Shown: positions 31,179 through 42,964, counted from the first letter of the stretch. The stretch is DNA of 64,000 nt from Prochlorococcus sp. AG-355-I20 (GCA_003280895.1 QCDM01000002.1:62001-126000), one strand, 5' to 3'. Notes: generated by a model from the letters alone, not told the origin. Numbers and translations: made by a program.

Positions 31179-33362
31179 TTAGAATTCATTAATAGCATTT
31201 AAAGCCATAGCTGCGATTGCCTTATCTGTAGCTTTTGGCAACTGGACATATTTACCTTGAGCAGCCTCTGCTAATTCTTTACCAAATCCACTTGCTATAA
31301 ATTTTCTCTCTGTATCAATTACTAAGAGTTTTATCCCAAGCATGGGATATTTTGAAGCTATATCTAGAACCTCCTGTTTCAAATTGACATTTTCATTTTC
31401 GTTATCTTTTCCCTCAATATCATTTTGTCCTAGAGATAATCCTAATGGTACATTCCCTCGGCCATCAGTGATCCCCACAACAATAACTTGACCTATATCT
31501 CCTGTTGAAAGAGCATTTTTTGCTACTTTTGCGGATTGTGTCAGTCCATGTGCCAAAGGTGATCCTCCACCACAAGGCATTGTTTCCAACCTTCTTTTTG
31601 CAGCAGTTATTGATCTTGTTGGAGGCAAAAGCACCTCTGCCTGATTACCTCTAAAAGGAATAAGAGCTACTTCATCTCTATTTTCATATGCCTCGGTCAA
31701 AAGTCTAATTACAGCGCCTTTGGCACTTTGCATTCTATTTAAAGCCATAGAACCACTAGCATCAACCAGAAAAATTACTAAAGCCCCCGCCTTTTTTTGA
31801 AGAAGCTTTGCTCTAAAATCATTTTCTTCAATAACTATTGATTTATTAGGGTTCCTTAATCTTCGTGATTTTTGATACGGAGCTGCAGCTCGCAAAGTCG
31901 CATCTACCGCAATTCTTTTTACTTTACCTCTTGGAATTATAGGTTTGACATACCTTCCTCTACTATCACTAAATATCACTGATCTACTTCCACTATTTCC
32001 GGCTTTTGCTTTAGCTGACGAAAAAAGCAATAAATCAGGATTAACCATACATGCCTCAGGGTCTAAAATGAATTCTTCAGGTATTTCGGGAGTAGATTCT
32101 TCTTCTCCATCAGAATTATCTTCTTCTTGTTCTTGGTCTTGCTCATTATCATTATCATTAGCCTCAGGTTCAGACTCTTCATTATTTGATTGAGGTGGAG
32201 GCGGGGGACTCTGATCTTCTGGAGGGGGGGGTTGAATATCATCATCTTCTGGAGGAATTTGCATTGCTCGTGGGAGAATAACTAACCTAACTGCAACTTT
32301 TAGATCTTCAGAATTTACATTCTCATCGCCTCGAAGAGCTGCATTAGCCTTCGCTACTTTTACTGCAAATAATTCTGATCTATGACCTTCTACTCCTCCT
32401 CTAAGAGCTTCATTAACTAAATAGGTTATTTGCTCTTTTGTTATCTTGACATCTTTTAACCATTGCCTCGCCAAAATTAATTGAGTGGATAAATTATCAG
32501 ATTCTTCAGACCATTTTTCTGAAAATTTAATATTATTTTCGGCGTGTGATAAAACAGATTTTGTAATCTCAACTCTTTGAGCATTGTCAATAGATTGATC
32601 TGCGGAAAGCACGATGGCAAAACGATCTAAAACATGATCTCTTAGGGCACCTTCTTCAGGATTATAAGTTGCTATTAAAAGTGACTTACAAGGATGAGAA
32701 AGGCTTAAACCATCTCTTTCAATATTATTTTTCTCTCTACCTGTGGCTTCAAGAATTAAATTTAGAATGCCATCATCCAATAAATTTATATCGTCTACAT
32801 AAAGAACACCTCTATGAGCCTCTGCTAAAATTCCAGGTTGAAAAACTTGTTCCCCCGTACTTAATGATGCAGCGACGTCAATTGATCCAACAAGTCTGTC
32901 TTCAGTTATGCCAATGGGAACTTGAATAAATGGAGCCTCTCTTACTTTTTTCGGAATTTCTTCAATTTGATTCAAATAATCACTTCCAATTACCCGCTCC
33001 AACAATTTATTAGTAGTAATATCCCATTCCTCTGGTTTATCTGGATCTAGGTTCCTACCAATAGGTCTTAATAAAGTTCCAATATTTTTCTCAGTTAGCT
33101 TTTCCAGTATTAATTCATTATCTAATACCTCAATAGGAGGAAGTAAAGTATGTAAACCCCTTGCTAATACTGACTTACCAGTACCTCTTCCGCCAGCAAT
33201 AATCACTCCCCCTAAACTGGGATCAACTGCTGCCAAAAGTAAAGATAATTTCAATAAGCTATGACCTGTAATTGCTGCCAAAGGGAAAGCCCTAAAAGAA
33301 TCCTTTGACTTCATTAAATCTTTTATTTCTTCTTTTTCTTTTAACTCGGGGTTCAAAATCAC
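31179..33362 (-). CDS. chlD: Magnesium chelatase subunit D
   Basis: AAA+ domain, Pro-rich/acidic linker, VWA domain [23 protein letters not shown]. Confidence 0.96.
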   Translation of the reverse strand: MILNPELKEKEEIKDLMKSKDSFRAFPLAAITGHSLLKLSLLLAAVDPSLGGVIIAGGRGTGKSVLARGLHTLLPPIEVLDNELILEKLTEKNIGTLLRPIGRNLDPDKPEEWDITTNKLLERVIGSDYLNQIEEIPKKVREAPFIQVPIGITEDRLVGSIDVAASLSTGEQVFQPGILAEAHRGVLYVDDINLLDDGILNLILEATGREKNNIERDGLSLSHPCKSLLIATYNPEEGALRDHVLDRFAIVLSADQSIDNAQRVEITKSVLSHAENNIKFSEKWSEESDNLSTQLILARQWLKDVKITKEQITYLVNEALRGGVEGHRSELFAVKVAKANAALRGDENVNSEDLKVAVRLVILPRAMQIPPEDDDIQPPPPEDQSPPPPPQSNNEESEPEANDNDNEQDQEQEEDNSDGEEESTPEIPEEFILDPEACMVNPDLLLFSSAKAKAGNSGSRSVIFSDSRGRYVKPIIPRGKVKRIAVDATLRAAAPYQKSRRLRNPNKSIVIEENDFRAKLLQKKAGALVIFLVDASGSMALNRMQSAKGAVIRLLTEAYENRDEVALIPFRGNQAEVLLPPTRSITAAKRRLETMPCGGGSPLAHGLTQSAKVAKNALSTGDIGQVIVVGITDGRGNVPLGLSLGQNDIEGKDNENENVNLKQEVLDIASKYPMLGIKLLVIDTERKFIASGFGKELAEAAQGKYVQLPKATDKAIAAMALNAINEF

Positions 33363-33398
33363 TTTAAAAATGCCTGATATAGAATTTATCCAATAACT

Positions 33399-33977
33399 TT
33401 GTTTTTTGTAGTGGAATTATCAAATCTTAATATCAAAAATGGACTATGTATATCCCTCGGAGCAAATATTGATAGTAAATTCGGAAGCCCTCTTGAGTCA
33501 CTATTAATTTGCAAACCAAAAATAGAGGAAATAATAAATGAATGGGGAGATAGTTCCATCGAAAAAAAAGAAGAGAAGAAAAAATTTCATGCAAACTTTT
33601 TTTGGTCTTCAATTTATGAGACATCACCTCATGGTGTTGAAAATGAGCAGCCAAATTATTTAAATACTCTGTTACTTATAAAAAGTAATTCTTTCCCAAA
33701 ACCATCAAATAAAAACGCGAAATTACTTTTAAAAGAGCTAAAAAAGTTAGAGAGATTTTTCGGAAGAGAAGAGACGCCAAAGGGTAAGAAATGGCTATCA
33801 AGATGTCTCGATTTAGATATGCTTTGGTGGGAAGATTTTCATACGTTTGACGAGGAATTAACATTACCTCACCCTAGATTCATGAATCGGAATTTCGTAA
33901 TTACACCACTATCTGAAATCTTAAGTAGAAGCCAAAAAATCACAAAGTTTGATTACCCAAAATGGTCTATTAACTGA
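33399..33977 (+). CDS. folK: 2-amino-4-hydroxy-6-hydroxymethyldihydropteridine pyrophosphokinase
   Basis: [44 protein letters not shown]. Confidence 0.9.
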   Translation: MFFVVELSNLNIKNGLCISLGANIDSKFGSPLESLLICKPKIEEIINEWGDSSIEKKEEKKKFHANFFWSSIYETSPHGVENEQPNYLNTLLLIKSNSFPKPSNKNAKLLLKELKKLERFFGREETPKGKKWLSRCLDLDMLWWEDFHTFDEELTLPHPRFMNRNFVITPLSEILSRSQKITKFDYPKWSIN

Positions 33978-34024
33978 TTTACAAAACCAAAAAATAACTG
34001 TTAGGCTATTTTTATTTAAAATTT

Positions 34025-34588
34025 ATGGGCAACAAAAACCTTATAAAAAAATCCATTTTTAAAGAAAAAATATCTGAGTTAAAGTCAAAAAAATTTAGTT
34101 TCGAAATAAATAGAATTGAGCTCCCAAATGGACATGAAGGTGAATATGGATACATTAAGCATCCTGGGGCAGCATTAGCTGTACCTTTTACAAAAGACAA
34201 TAAAGTTATCATTCTTCGGCAATATAGATTTGCTGTTTCAAGGTATTTATTAGAATTTCCAGCAGGCACATTAGAAATTGGTGAAACACCTATTAATTCA
34301 ATTAAAAGAGAAATACAAGAAGAAACTGGATTTAGTGCAAACAAATGGAATGAACTAGGAACTCTTGTCCCTGCTCCTGGTTATGCAGATGAGGAAATTT
34401 ATTTATTTTTAGCGCGTGATTTGAGCAAACTAAATTCCGAGGTTAAAGGAGATTTAGATGAAGATATAGAAGTATTAATTTTAGATCCGAACGAACTAGA
34501 TAATCTTATTTCTAGTGGGGATGAGATTCTTGACGCAAAAACTGTCACCGCATGGTACAGAGCTAAACAATTTTTAAATAAATTATGA
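34025..34588 (+). CDS. NUDIX hydrolase (ADP-ribose pyrophosphatase-like)
   Basis: Nudix box GTLEIGETPINSIKREIQEETGF. Confidence 0.92.
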   Translation: MGNKNLIKKSIFKEKISELKSKKFSFEINRIELPNGHEGEYGYIKHPGAALAVPFTKDNKVIILRQYRFAVSRYLLEFPAGTLEIGETPINSIKREIQEETGFSANKWNELGTLVPAPGYADEEIYLFLARDLSKLNSEVKGDLDEDIEVLILDPNELDNLISSGDEILDAKTVTAWYRAKQFLNKL

Positions 34589-36021
34589 ATAAACCTAGAA
34601 TACTTTTTTGGCATAGAAAGGATTTAAGAATATTTGACAATCAAGCTTTAATCAAAGCATTTTCATTATCAAATGCTATTACTTCAACTTACATATTTGA
34701 TAAAAATTACCCACACGATTTCAATGCAAGTTCAAGAGCTTGGTTTCTAGGAAATTCGCTTCAAGAATTAGGAAATAATTGGAAAAAAATGGGTAGTAGA
34801 TTAATCATGGAAGAAGGAGATCCTGTATTAATAATTCCTCAATTAGCAAAGAAAATTGATGCTAAATTTGTTGTTTGGAATCGATCAATTGAACCTTATG
34901 AGATTAATCGCGATTTAAAAATAAAAAAAAATTTAGAAGAACAAAATATTCAAGTTATTGAAACTTGGGATCACTTATTAGTAGAACCTTTGAAAATATT
35001 TTCCGGAAATAATAAACCTTATTCAGTTTATGGCCCTTTTTATAAAAACCTTAAATCAAAAATGAATTTATTAGGTCCATATGACCAAGATAAAGTTGTT
35101 TTCCAGTTTAAAGATATAGATAATAAACTCAAAGAAAATAAAACAATAAATTCATCTGATTCGGTTCTAGATAAATTTATCATAAATATCAAATTTCCTG
35201 GTTCGAATATTTGTCCATGTAGACCTGGAGAGAATGCTGCAGAAACATTATTAGAAAACTTCATTAACGAGAAAAAAATATATTCTTATAATTCTGCACG
35301 AGATTTTCCTTCTTATGATGGGACATCTTTTCTAAGTGCATCTCTCAGATTCGGCACCATTAGCATTAGAAAAATTTGGAACGCCACATTAAATTTAAAT
35401 TCAGATTTTGCAAATCAAGGAAATTATCTATCGATTGAAACTTGGCAAAAAGAACTTGTTTGGCGTGAATTTTATCAACATTGTTTATTTCATTTCCCTG
35501 AGCTAGAAAAAGGTCCTTATAGAAAAAAATGGGATCACTTTCCATGGCAAAACAATAATGAATGGTTTCAGCATTGGAGTAACGGAGAGACCGGAGTACC
35601 TATAGTTGATGCTGCAATGCGTCAACTAAATAGTACTGGCTGGATGCATAACAGATGTAGGATGATAGTCGCTTCATTTCTGGTAAAAGATCTTATATGC
35701 AATTGGCAAATGGGCGAGAAAAAATTTATGGAGACTTTGGTTGATGGAGACTTAGCTGCAAATAATGGAGGATGGCAGTGGAGCGCCAGTAGCGGTATGG
35801 ATCCAAAACCACTTAGAATTTTTAACCCATATACCCAAGCAAAAAAATTTGATCCTATTTGCGAGTATATAAAATATTGGATTCCTGAATTATCTAAAGT
35901 GTCAAATTCAGAATTATTAAATGGGGAGATATCTAATTTAGAAAAAAATAATTATTCAAGCCCTATTGTCAATCACAACATGCAACAAAGATTATTTAAA
36001 TCACTTTATGCTGAAATTTGA
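34585..36021 (+). CDS. phrB: Deoxyribodipyrimidine photolyase / cryptochrome family
   Basis: WHRKDLRIFDNQAL; WQKELVWREFYQH; GVPIVDAAMRQLNSTGWMHNRCRMIVASFLVKDL; DGDLAANNGGWQWSASSG. Confidence 0.94.
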   Translation: MNKPRILFWHRKDLRIFDNQALIKAFSLSNAITSTYIFDKNYPHDFNASSRAWFLGNSLQELGNNWKKMGSRLIMEEGDPVLIIPQLAKKIDAKFVVWNRSIEPYEINRDLKIKKNLEEQNIQVIETWDHLLVEPLKIFSGNNKPYSVYGPFYKNLKSKMNLLGPYDQDKVVFQFKDIDNKLKENKTINSSDSVLDKFIINIKFPGSNICPCRPGENAAETLLENFINEKKIYSYNSARDFPSYDGTSFLSASLRFGTISIRKIWNATLNLNSDFANQGNYLSIETWQKELVWREFYQHCLFHFPELEKGPYRKKWDHFPWQNNNEWFQHWSNGETGVPIVDAAMRQLNSTGWMHNRCRMIVASFLVKDLICNWQMGEKKFMETLVDGDLAANNGGWQWSASSGMDPKPLRIFNPYTQAKKFDPICEYIKYWIPELSKVSNSELLNGEISNLEKNNYSSPIVNHNMQQRLFKSLYAEI

Positions 36022-37211
36022 ATTTCTTCTATACAATTCTTTAAAACTTTATTTAAATTTTCTGCTACATAAACTTGCTCTTCATAAGAAATTTCAGGAA
36101 ACATTGGAAGACTAAGAACTTCTGTACAAATTCTCTCTGTATTAATGAGTTTTGTTCTAGAAAAATTTTTATTTTTGTAAGCTATTTGTGCGTGTATTGG
36201 AATTGGATAATAAATAATTGAATTAATACCTTTTTCAAAAAGTTGCTGTTTTACCAAATTCCTTAAGGAATAGTATTTTTTGCAATCAGTATCAAATAAA
36301 TTTGAAAAATCTTCATTTAAAAAATATTTATCGTTTCTTAATTTGATTACAAATTGATTCCAAGAATGGGAAATTGAATCAGAGCTAATTTTTGGAAAAC
36401 TAATAAATGGATTCTTTTCTAATAAATCAAGGTAATTATTAGCAATTTTTTGGCGATTATTAATCCACTTAGATATATATTTAATTTTTATATTTAATAT
36501 GGCAGCTTGAATAGTATCAAGTCTGCTGTTATATCCAATTTGGGTATGATGATATCTTATTGGGCTGCCATGAACAGCCAGTTCTCTAATTTTTTTGGCA
36601 ATCTTCTGATCTGAAGTTGTTACTGCTCCACCATCTCCAGCAGCTCCTAAATTTTTAGTAGGGAAAAAGCTAAAACAGCCAATATCACCGATACTACCAA
36701 CTTTGGCAGTTTCCCACATTGTGCATGTTGCCTGAGCACAATCTTCGATTACTTTTAAGTCATATTTCTTGGCCAAAGATTTTATTAAGGTCATATTCAC
36801 TGCATTACCAAATAGATGAACTGGCATAATTACCTTGGTATTAGAATTTATTTCTTGTTCTATTAGTTCAGTATTAATGAGATAAGTTTCTGGATCTATA
36901 TCTACCAAAACAGGATTAGCACCAACTGCACTAATAGCCTCTGCAGTTGCAAAAAAGCTAAAAGATGAGGTAATAACTTCATCGCCCACACCAATATCTA
37001 ATGCGCGCAAAGCTAATACTAAAGCATCAGTTCCACTATTACATCCAATAGTATTTTCGACACCAATCAGACTTGAAAAACTCTCCTCAAATTTAGCAAT
37101 TTCTTGTCCTCCAATATACTGGCCCCCTTTTAAAACTTTAGAAACTTCACTCTCAATTTCAGAGCCAATTTCTTGGAACTGCCTATCTAAAGTAAATGGA
37201 GGTATCTGCAT
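36006..37211 (-). CDS. DegT/DnrJ/EryC1/StrS-family PLP aminotransferase
   Basis: GCNSGTDALVLALRAL, IEDCAQA, GCFSFFPTKNLGAAGDGGAV (PLP Lys). Confidence 0.93.
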   Translation of the reverse strand: MQIPPFTLDRQFQEIGSEIESEVSKVLKGGQYIGGQEIAKFEESFSSLIGVENTIGCNSGTDALVLALRALDIGVGDEVITSSFSFFATAEAISAVGANPVLVDIDPETYLINTELIEQEINSNTKVIMPVHLFGNAVNMTLIKSLAKKYDLKVIEDCAQATCTMWETAKVGSIGDIGCFSFFPTKNLGAAGDGGAVTTSDQKIAKKIRELAVHGSPIRYHHTQIGYNSRLDTIQAAILNIKIKYISKWINNRQKIANNYLDLLEKNPFISFPKISSDSISHSWNQFVIKLRNDKYFLNEDFSNLFDTDCKKYYSLRNLVKQQLFEKGINSIIYYPIPIHAQIAYKNKNFSRTKLINTERICTEVLSLPMFPEISYEEQVYVAENLNKVLKNCIEEIQISA

Positions 37212-37264
37212 AGTAAATATATTAACCCTAAACCATATTTCTATGGGTAAAAAAAATTTTTAAT

Positions 37265-37864
37265 TCATTTAAACCAACTTGGTTCTTTACCAGGAGTCCA
37301 TTTTATATTGCAAACTAAAGAAGGCATCTGATTTGAAGGATAAGAATTATCTTGATTCAAATCTTTTACGGCAGAGCGCAAATCTTTTCCAGATAGAGGG
37401 ATATTATTACCTGGTCTACTATCGTCTAATTGGCCATGATAATACAATAAAAAATGACCATCTCCTTCATTTGAAAAAAGATAAAAATCTGGGGTGCAAG
37501 CCGCTTTTAATTTCTTAGCAGAATTTTGATTTTCATCATATAGATAAGGAAAACTCCATCCCTGTGTTTGTGCTTGTAATCTCAAATTTTTAGGAGAATC
37601 TGAAGGATGAGTGACAATATCATTACTAGAAATTGCAACTGTTTGAACAGTATTTTAAATTTCTTTACTTAAGGTGAAAATTTGATTCTCAATATATTTA
37701 ACAAATGGGCAATGGTCACAAATAAACATTAGTAGTAAATGCCGATTATCTAAATTATGAAAATTAAAATATTGATAATTTGGAGAATTAGCATTTAACA
37801 TTTCGAAATTCGGTAATTGGAAACCTAATTCCAAAACCATAGAATTTGTTCTTACCATGTTCAA
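37265..37864 (-). pseudogene. Thioredoxin-fold AhpC/TSA-family protein interrupted by one in-frame TAA (37655-37657)
   Basis: ORFs 37655..37864 and 37265..37585 lie in the same frame. Joined they read ...MFICDHCPFVKYIENQIFTLSKEI*NTVQTVAISSNDIVTHPSDSPKNLRLQAQTQGWSFPYLYDENQ...TPDFYLF...GQLDDSRPGN..., a single continuous family member. Confidence 0.85.
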
Positions 37865-37963
37865 GTTAAAAATTCTTTGATATTTGAAAATTATTGTATA
37901 TTTTGCAGTAATCCGTAAAGATAGGTACTTTTATATAGGAGAATAATAGAAATAATAAACAAA

Positions 37964-38746
37964 ATGCTTCTAAATCTAACTGGCAAAAAAATTCTTGTTA
38001 CGGGAATTGCCAACAATCGTTCAATAGCATGGGGTATTGCTCAACAACTTTCAAAAGCTGGAGCAGAACTTGGAATCACATATTTGCCTGATGATAAGGG
38101 AAGATTCGAGTCTAAAGTTAGAGAACTAACTGAACCTTTAAAGCCATCGTTATTTTTGCCTCTTGATGTTCAAAATCCAGCTCAAATTGAAGAAATATTT
38201 AAAAATATAAAAGACAATTGGGGACAAATTGACGGATTAGTTCACTGCCTAGCATTTGCAGGACGCGATGAATTGATTGGAGATTATAGTGCTACCACTT
38301 CAGAGGGTTTTGATAGGGCTCTTAATATAAGTGCATATTCGTTAGCACCTTTATGTAAAGCAGCAAAACCACTTTTTAGTGATGGTGCTGGAGTTGTCTC
38401 ATTAACTTATTTAGGTTCAGAAAGAGCGATTCCTAACTATAACGTCATGGGAGTTGCAAAAGCAGCTTTAGAAGCTTCAGTAAGATATCTTTCCGCAGAA
38501 CTTGGTCCCCAAAAACAAGTCAGAGTTAATGCAATAAGTGCTGGTCCTATAAGAACACTTGCTAGTTCTGCTATAGGTGGCATTTTAGATATGATTCACA
38601 ATGTTGAAGAAAAGGCTCCTTTACGCAGAACAGTCACTCAAACCGAAGTAGGTAATACAGCTGCTTTTTTATTAAGTGATCTCTCTAGCGGCATTTCAGG
38701 CCAAACAATTTATGTTGATGCGGGTTACTGCATTAATGGAATGTAA
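37964..38746 (+). CDS. fabI: Enoyl-[acyl-carrier-protein] reductase [NADH]
   Basis: GKKILVTGIANNRSIAWGIAQQL, SLTYLGSERAIPNYNVMGVAKAALEASVRYLSAELG. Confidence 0.97.
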   Translation: MLLNLTGKKILVTGIANNRSIAWGIAQQLSKAGAELGITYLPDDKGRFESKVRELTEPLKPSLFLPLDVQNPAQIEEIFKNIKDNWGQIDGLVHCLAFAGRDELIGDYSATTSEGFDRALNISAYSLAPLCKAAKPLFSDGAGVVSLTYLGSERAIPNYNVMGVAKAALEASVRYLSAELGPQKQVRVNAISAGPIRTLASSAIGGILDMIHNVEEKAPLRRTVTQTEVGNTAAFLLSDLSSGISGQTIYVDAGYCINGM

Positions 38747-38766
38747 ACTAAGTTTTTTGCATAAAA

Positions 38767-39372
38767 ATGTCATCTCTAAGACAATCTGAAATAAAAAGAA
38801 AAACGAATGAAACAGATATTTCTGTATTTATAAACTTAGATGGAAATGGAATTTCTGAGATTGATACCGGGATACCATTCTTAGATCATATGCTTCATCA
38901 AATATCCAGTCATGGTTTGTTCGATTTAAAAATAAAAGCAATTGGAGATACACATATTGATGATCATCATACAAATGAAGATGTAGGAATCGCATTAGGC
39001 AAAGCATTTTCAAAAGCCTTGGGAGAAAGAAAAGGAATAAGCAGATTTGGACATTTCTTTGCTCCATTAGATGAAGCATTAGTTCAAGTCACTTTAGACT
39101 GCTCTGGTAGACCACATCTATCTTATGATCTTCAATTAAAAGCTCCTAGAATAGGAAATTATGATACTGAACTAGTAAGAGAGTTTTTTATTGCCTTTGT
39201 AAATAACAGCGGTATTACTCTGCATATTAACCAAATACGAGGAAGTAATTCACATCACATAGTTGAGGCGTGCTTTAAAGCTTTTTCAAGAGCAATGAGA
39301 ATGGCTACCGAGATAGATCCAAGAAGATCTGATTCAATTCCAAGCAGTAAAGGAATGTTAGAAAAACAATAA
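38767..39372 (+). CDS. hisB: Imidazoleglycerol-phosphate dehydratase
   Basis: [46 protein letters not shown]. Confidence 0.97.
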   Translation: MSSLRQSEIKRKTNETDISVFINLDGNGISEIDTGIPFLDHMLHQISSHGLFDLKIKAIGDTHIDDHHTNEDVGIALGKAFSKALGERKGISRFGHFFAPLDEALVQVTLDCSGRPHLSYDLQLKAPRIGNYDTELVREFFIAFVNNSGITLHINQIRGSNSHHIVEACFKAFSRAMRMATEIDPRRSDSIPSSKGMLEKQ

Positions 39373-39405
39373 AATAGGAATTTTTTCGAATCAGCCACAA
39401 TTCTG

Positions 39406-40929
39406 TTGATTTTTGGCGAAGATAGACAAAGTGATTATTTTGTTGTGACTAATTTACAAGATAAAAAAATTAATAAATTTAATATTTTCAAAAAAGAAGA
39501 TTGGTCGAGTGCTTATCAAAATGTAGAAAAGGAGCTAACTAAAAAGCCTCTAAAAATTAGTAAAGGTAATAATATTAAAAATTTAAATGGAACACTATTA
39601 AGAAATGGACCTGGAATATTAGAGAGAGGTGGGCAATGGGTTCATCATCCATTTGATGGTGATGGGATGATAACATCCATAAAATTCGAAAATGGTCAGC
39701 CATTTTTAACAAATAGATTTGTTAAAACTAAAGGCTATTTGGAAGAAGAAAAAATAGATAAATTTATTTATAGAGGTGTTTTTGGAACACAAAAAAATGG
39801 AGGGATTTTAAACAATGCATTAGATCTAAAATTCAAGAATATCGCTAATACCCATGTCATTAAATTAGGAGATGAAATTCTCGCATTATGGGAAGCAGCA
39901 GGTCCACATGCAATGGATCCTGATAGTCTTGAAACTATTGGTTTAACAACATTAAAAGGAGTACTCAAGCCTAACGAAGCATTCAGTGCTCATCCCAAAA
40001 CAGACCTAAACTCAAATGCATCTTCAGAACTTTTAGTAACTTTTGGAGTACAAACCGGGCCAAAAAGTACCATTAGATTAATGGAATTTGATAATGCTGG
40101 TACAAATTCTGGTGAGCTCATTTTTGACCGAAAAGATACCTTTAATGGCTTTGCATTCCTTCATGATTTCGCAATTACAACTAATTGGGCAATATTTTTA
40201 CAGAATGCTATTGATTTCAATCCTCTTCCATTTGTAATGGGTCAAAGAGGAGCTGCACAATGTCTAAAGTCAAACCCAAATAAAAAGGCAAAGTTTTTTA
40301 TTATCCCCAGAGAAAGTGGATTATTTAGAGGACAGCCTCCTTTAACAATAGATGCTCCAGAAGGATTTGTTTTTCATCATGTAAACGCATTTGAAAAAGA
40401 TTCCAAAATCGTATTAGATAGTATTTTTTATGATGATTTCCCATCAGTTGGTCCAGACGAGGATTTTAGGGATATTGACTTTGATAAATATCCAGAAGGA
40501 AAACTGAAAAGATCAATTATCGATCTAAAGACAAAAACTTGTGAACTTGAAACCTTCAGTGAACAATGTTGTGAATTTGCTGTTGTTAATCCTAAAAACT
40601 TAGGATTAAATGCAACTTATAGTTGGATGGCAAGCACATCTCAAAAGCTGGGTAACGCTCCACTTCAAGCAATAAAAAAAATAAATTTAACTTCTAAGGA
40701 AGAGATTTTTTGGTCAGCAGGTCCAAGTGGATTTGTTAGTGAACCAATTATGGTTCCATCAGAAAACTCTTCAAAAGAAGATGAGGGATTTTTATTTATA
40801 CTTCTATGGAATGGAGAAAGAAGAGGAAGCGATTTAGTAATATTAGACGCAAAAGACTTAAAAGAATTAGCTGTTTATGAATTACCCATTTCAATTCCTC
40901 ATGGCCTTCATGGATCTTGGGTTAATTGA
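39406..40929 (+). CDS. Carotenoid oxygenase (RPE65/CCD family)
   Basis: GTLLRNGPGI, FDGDGMI, FLHDFAIT, FVFHHVNAFE, IPHGLHGSWV metal-binding His motifs; TTG start. Confidence 0.9.
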   Translation: MIFGEDRQSDYFVVTNLQDKKINKFNIFKKEDWSSAYQNVEKELTKKPLKISKGNNIKNLNGTLLRNGPGILERGGQWVHHPFDGDGMITSIKFENGQPFLTNRFVKTKGYLEEEKIDKFIYRGVFGTQKNGGILNNALDLKFKNIANTHVIKLGDEILALWEAAGPHAMDPDSLETIGLTTLKGVLKPNEAFSAHPKTDLNSNASSELLVTFGVQTGPKSTIRLMEFDNAGTNSGELIFDRKDTFNGFAFLHDFAITTNWAIFLQNAIDFNPLPFVMGQRGAAQCLKSNPNKKAKFFIIPRESGLFRGQPPLTIDAPEGFVFHHVNAFEKDSKIVLDSIFYDDFPSVGPDEDFRDIDFDKYPEGKLKRSIIDLKTKTCELETFSEQCCEFAVVNPKNLGLNATYSWMASTSQKLGNAPLQAIKKINLTSKEEIFWSAGPSGFVSEPIMVPSENSSKEDEGFLFILLWNGERRGSDLVILDAKDLKELAVYELPISIPHGLHGSWVN

Positions 40930-40931
40930 AT

Positions 40932-41507
40932 TTAAGGAAAAATTTCAATTAAATCTGGAATAATTTTTTTTAATGCTTTACCTCTATGACTACAAGATTC
41001 TTTAATATCATTATTCATTTCTGCGAAAGTTAATCTGGTAGAAATCTCCTCAAAAATTGGGTCATACCCAAAACCACTTTTACCTCTTGGATTTAAAATA
41101 ATATTGCCATGACATTTGGCCTCAGATTCAATAATCACTTCACCATTTGGGGAACAAACACAAATATTAGCAACAAAGAAAGCACTTCTATTTTGAACTC
41201 CATCAAGTTCTCTTAAAACTCGTTCAATTCTTTTCTGATCATTTTCTGCATATCTAGATGAGTAAATGCCAGGCTTACCACCTAGTGCTTCAATACAAAT
41301 TCCTGAATCATCTGCTATTGAAAAATTATTCGTTTTTCTCGAAACTTCACTCGCTTTTTTAATTGCATTATCTCTAAATGTCAGTCCATCCTCTTCAACT
41401 TCTAATGATTCTGGCTGGAGTAACAATTTACAATTAACTCCAGCAAGCAATTTCTTATATTCCTCAATTTTACCTTTATTCTTACTAGCTAAAAATAAAT
41501 TTTTCAT
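40932..41507 (-). CDS. rdgB: XTP/dITP pyrophosphatase (RdgB/HAM1); supplied ORF extends to 41546
   Basis: LFLASKNKGKIEEYKKLL, ADDSGICIEALGGKPGIYSSRY, GFGYDPIF. Confidence 0.93.
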   Translation of the reverse strand: MKNLFLASKNKGKIEEYKKLLAGVNCKLLLQPESLEVEEDGLTFRDNAIKKASEVSRKTNNFSIADDSGICIEALGGKPGIYSSRYAENDQKRIERVLRELDGVQNRSAFFVANICVCSPNGEVIIESEAKCHGNIILNPRGKSGFGYDPIFEEISTRLTFAEMNNDIKESCSHRGKALKKIIPDLIEIFP

Positions 41508-41509
41508 CC

Positions 41510-42964
41510 TTATTTTCCTGCCAAATTTATAAATTCTTGACCCCACTCTAATACCTCAATTAGATAAGATTCTTTTGGTGCTTCACAATATAATCTTAGA
41601 AGAGGTTCCGTTCCTGAAAACCTAAAAAGAAGCCAAAAATTTTTATCAATTCTCAACTTTATTCCATCGATCTTTGAGATACTTTTTAAAGTGTGATTAT
41701 TAATATTCTCAGGAATATTATCTATGATAAATTCTTTTACGTTGTTTTTTTCTGACTGATTTGGAAATTTAATATCAATTCTTTTATAAAAACTTGGCCC
41801 AAAATCTTCTTGAATTTTATTTAAGGTTTCATATAAATATTGAGATTTTTCAGCAATTCCATTTAATAAAATCATCGCTGCATATAGAGCATCTCTTTCA
41901 GGCATAAAGTCGCCAAAACCAACTCCCCCAGATTCCTCTCCTCCAATAAATATTTTTTCTTTAATCATTTTTTCAGCAATATATTTAAAGCCAACTGGAA
42001 GTTCAAAAACATCTCTATTTTGACTCTCTGATATATTTTTAATAATATCTGAACCACTAACAGTCTTTAAAACTGGATAAGAATTATTTTTAATTTCGCC
42101 CAAATAGCTAATAAAGTATGGGAGTAAATCTTGAGTACTAGAGTATCTTCCTTTTTCATCAATTACCGCAATTCTATCACCATCACCATCAAAAATAATT
42201 CCTAAAGTTTTCACTTCATTTGTTGAATTTTTCATTAGTGTTTGTTTTAGATCATCTGCATAATTCAAAAGAGGTTCAGGAGGTTTTCCTCCAAAAAAAG
42301 GATCAGCATCTTTCCTGATTTCTGAAATCACTTCTAAATCATTAGAAGCAAAAATCTCAGCCATACAATTTGCAGCTGAACCATGCATAGAATCTACAAA
42401 AATTCTCAATTTCATTTTTTTTAATCTCTTGGAAATATAGTCAATATCAAAAAGTGATTTAATTCTATCTAGATGAAATTTCTTAATATCTACCAATTGA
42501 TTAATACCATCTATTTTTTCAACTGAATTTCCAAGTATTAATCTTTTTTCAACTTCACTTGTAAAAGATTCGTCAACAGAACATCCATTAAAGCTCTTTA
42601 TTTTCAGACCTAGCCAGTTATATGGATTATGACTTGCTGTAATTACTAACGCTCCAAGACAACCGACTTCTTTGGCATAGAAACTACAAGAGGGTGTTGT
42701 AACAAAGCTATCAGATAAGATCGGTTCGAAACCACACCCTCTTACAAAAGGCACTATTTGCTTGGCGAATTCACAAGCCATAAATCTACGATCATATCCA
42801 ATAATAATTTTCTTTGAATTAACTTTTTTATAGTATTGATAATGCAACTCCTGACATGCAGCGACAACAACTCTTGAAAGATTGGACAGGTTAAAGTCAA
42901 AACCAATAATTCCTCTCCAACCATCAGTTCCAAATTTTATCTTATCTAATTTATCAGCTGTCAA
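41510..42964 (-). CDS. Phosphoglucomutase/phosphomannomutase family
   Basis: FGTDGWRGIIG, TASHNPYNWLGLKIK, DGDGDRIAVID, GGEESGGVGFG, RFSGTEPLLRLY. Confidence 0.93.
   Translation of the reverse strand: MTADKLDKIKFGTDGWRGIIGFDFNLSNLSRVVVAACQELHYQYYKKVNSKKIIIGYDRRFMACEFAKQIVPFVRGCGFEPILSDSFVTTPSCSFYAKEVGCLGALVITASHNPYNWLGLKIKSFNGCSVDESFTSEVEKRLILGNSVEKIDGINQLVDIKKFHLDRIKSLFDIDYISKRLKKMKLRIFVDSMHGSAANCMAEIFASNDLEVISEIRKDADPFFGGKPPEPLLNYADDLKQTLMKNSTNEVKTLGIIFDGDGDRIAVIDEKGRYSSTQDLLPYFISYLGEIKNNSYPVLKTVSGSDIIKNISESQNRDVFELPVGFKYIAEKMIKEKIFIGGEESGGVGFGDFMPERDALYAAMILLNGIAEKSQYLYETLNKIQEDFGPSFYKRIDIKFPNQSEKNNVKEFIIDNIPENINNHTLKSISKIDGIKLRIDKNFWLLFRFSGTEPLLRLYCEAPKESYLIEVLEWGQEFINLAGK

Noticed and set aside
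31945-32193. Ser/Leu-rich 82-aa ORF inside chlD
   Set aside because: Reverse complement of the acidic Glu/Asp/Asn-rich ChlD linker; low-complexity artefact
32060-32260. Low-complexity repeat-like DNA in chlD
   Set aside because: It is the Pro-rich/acidic linker typical of ChlD, not an independent repeat
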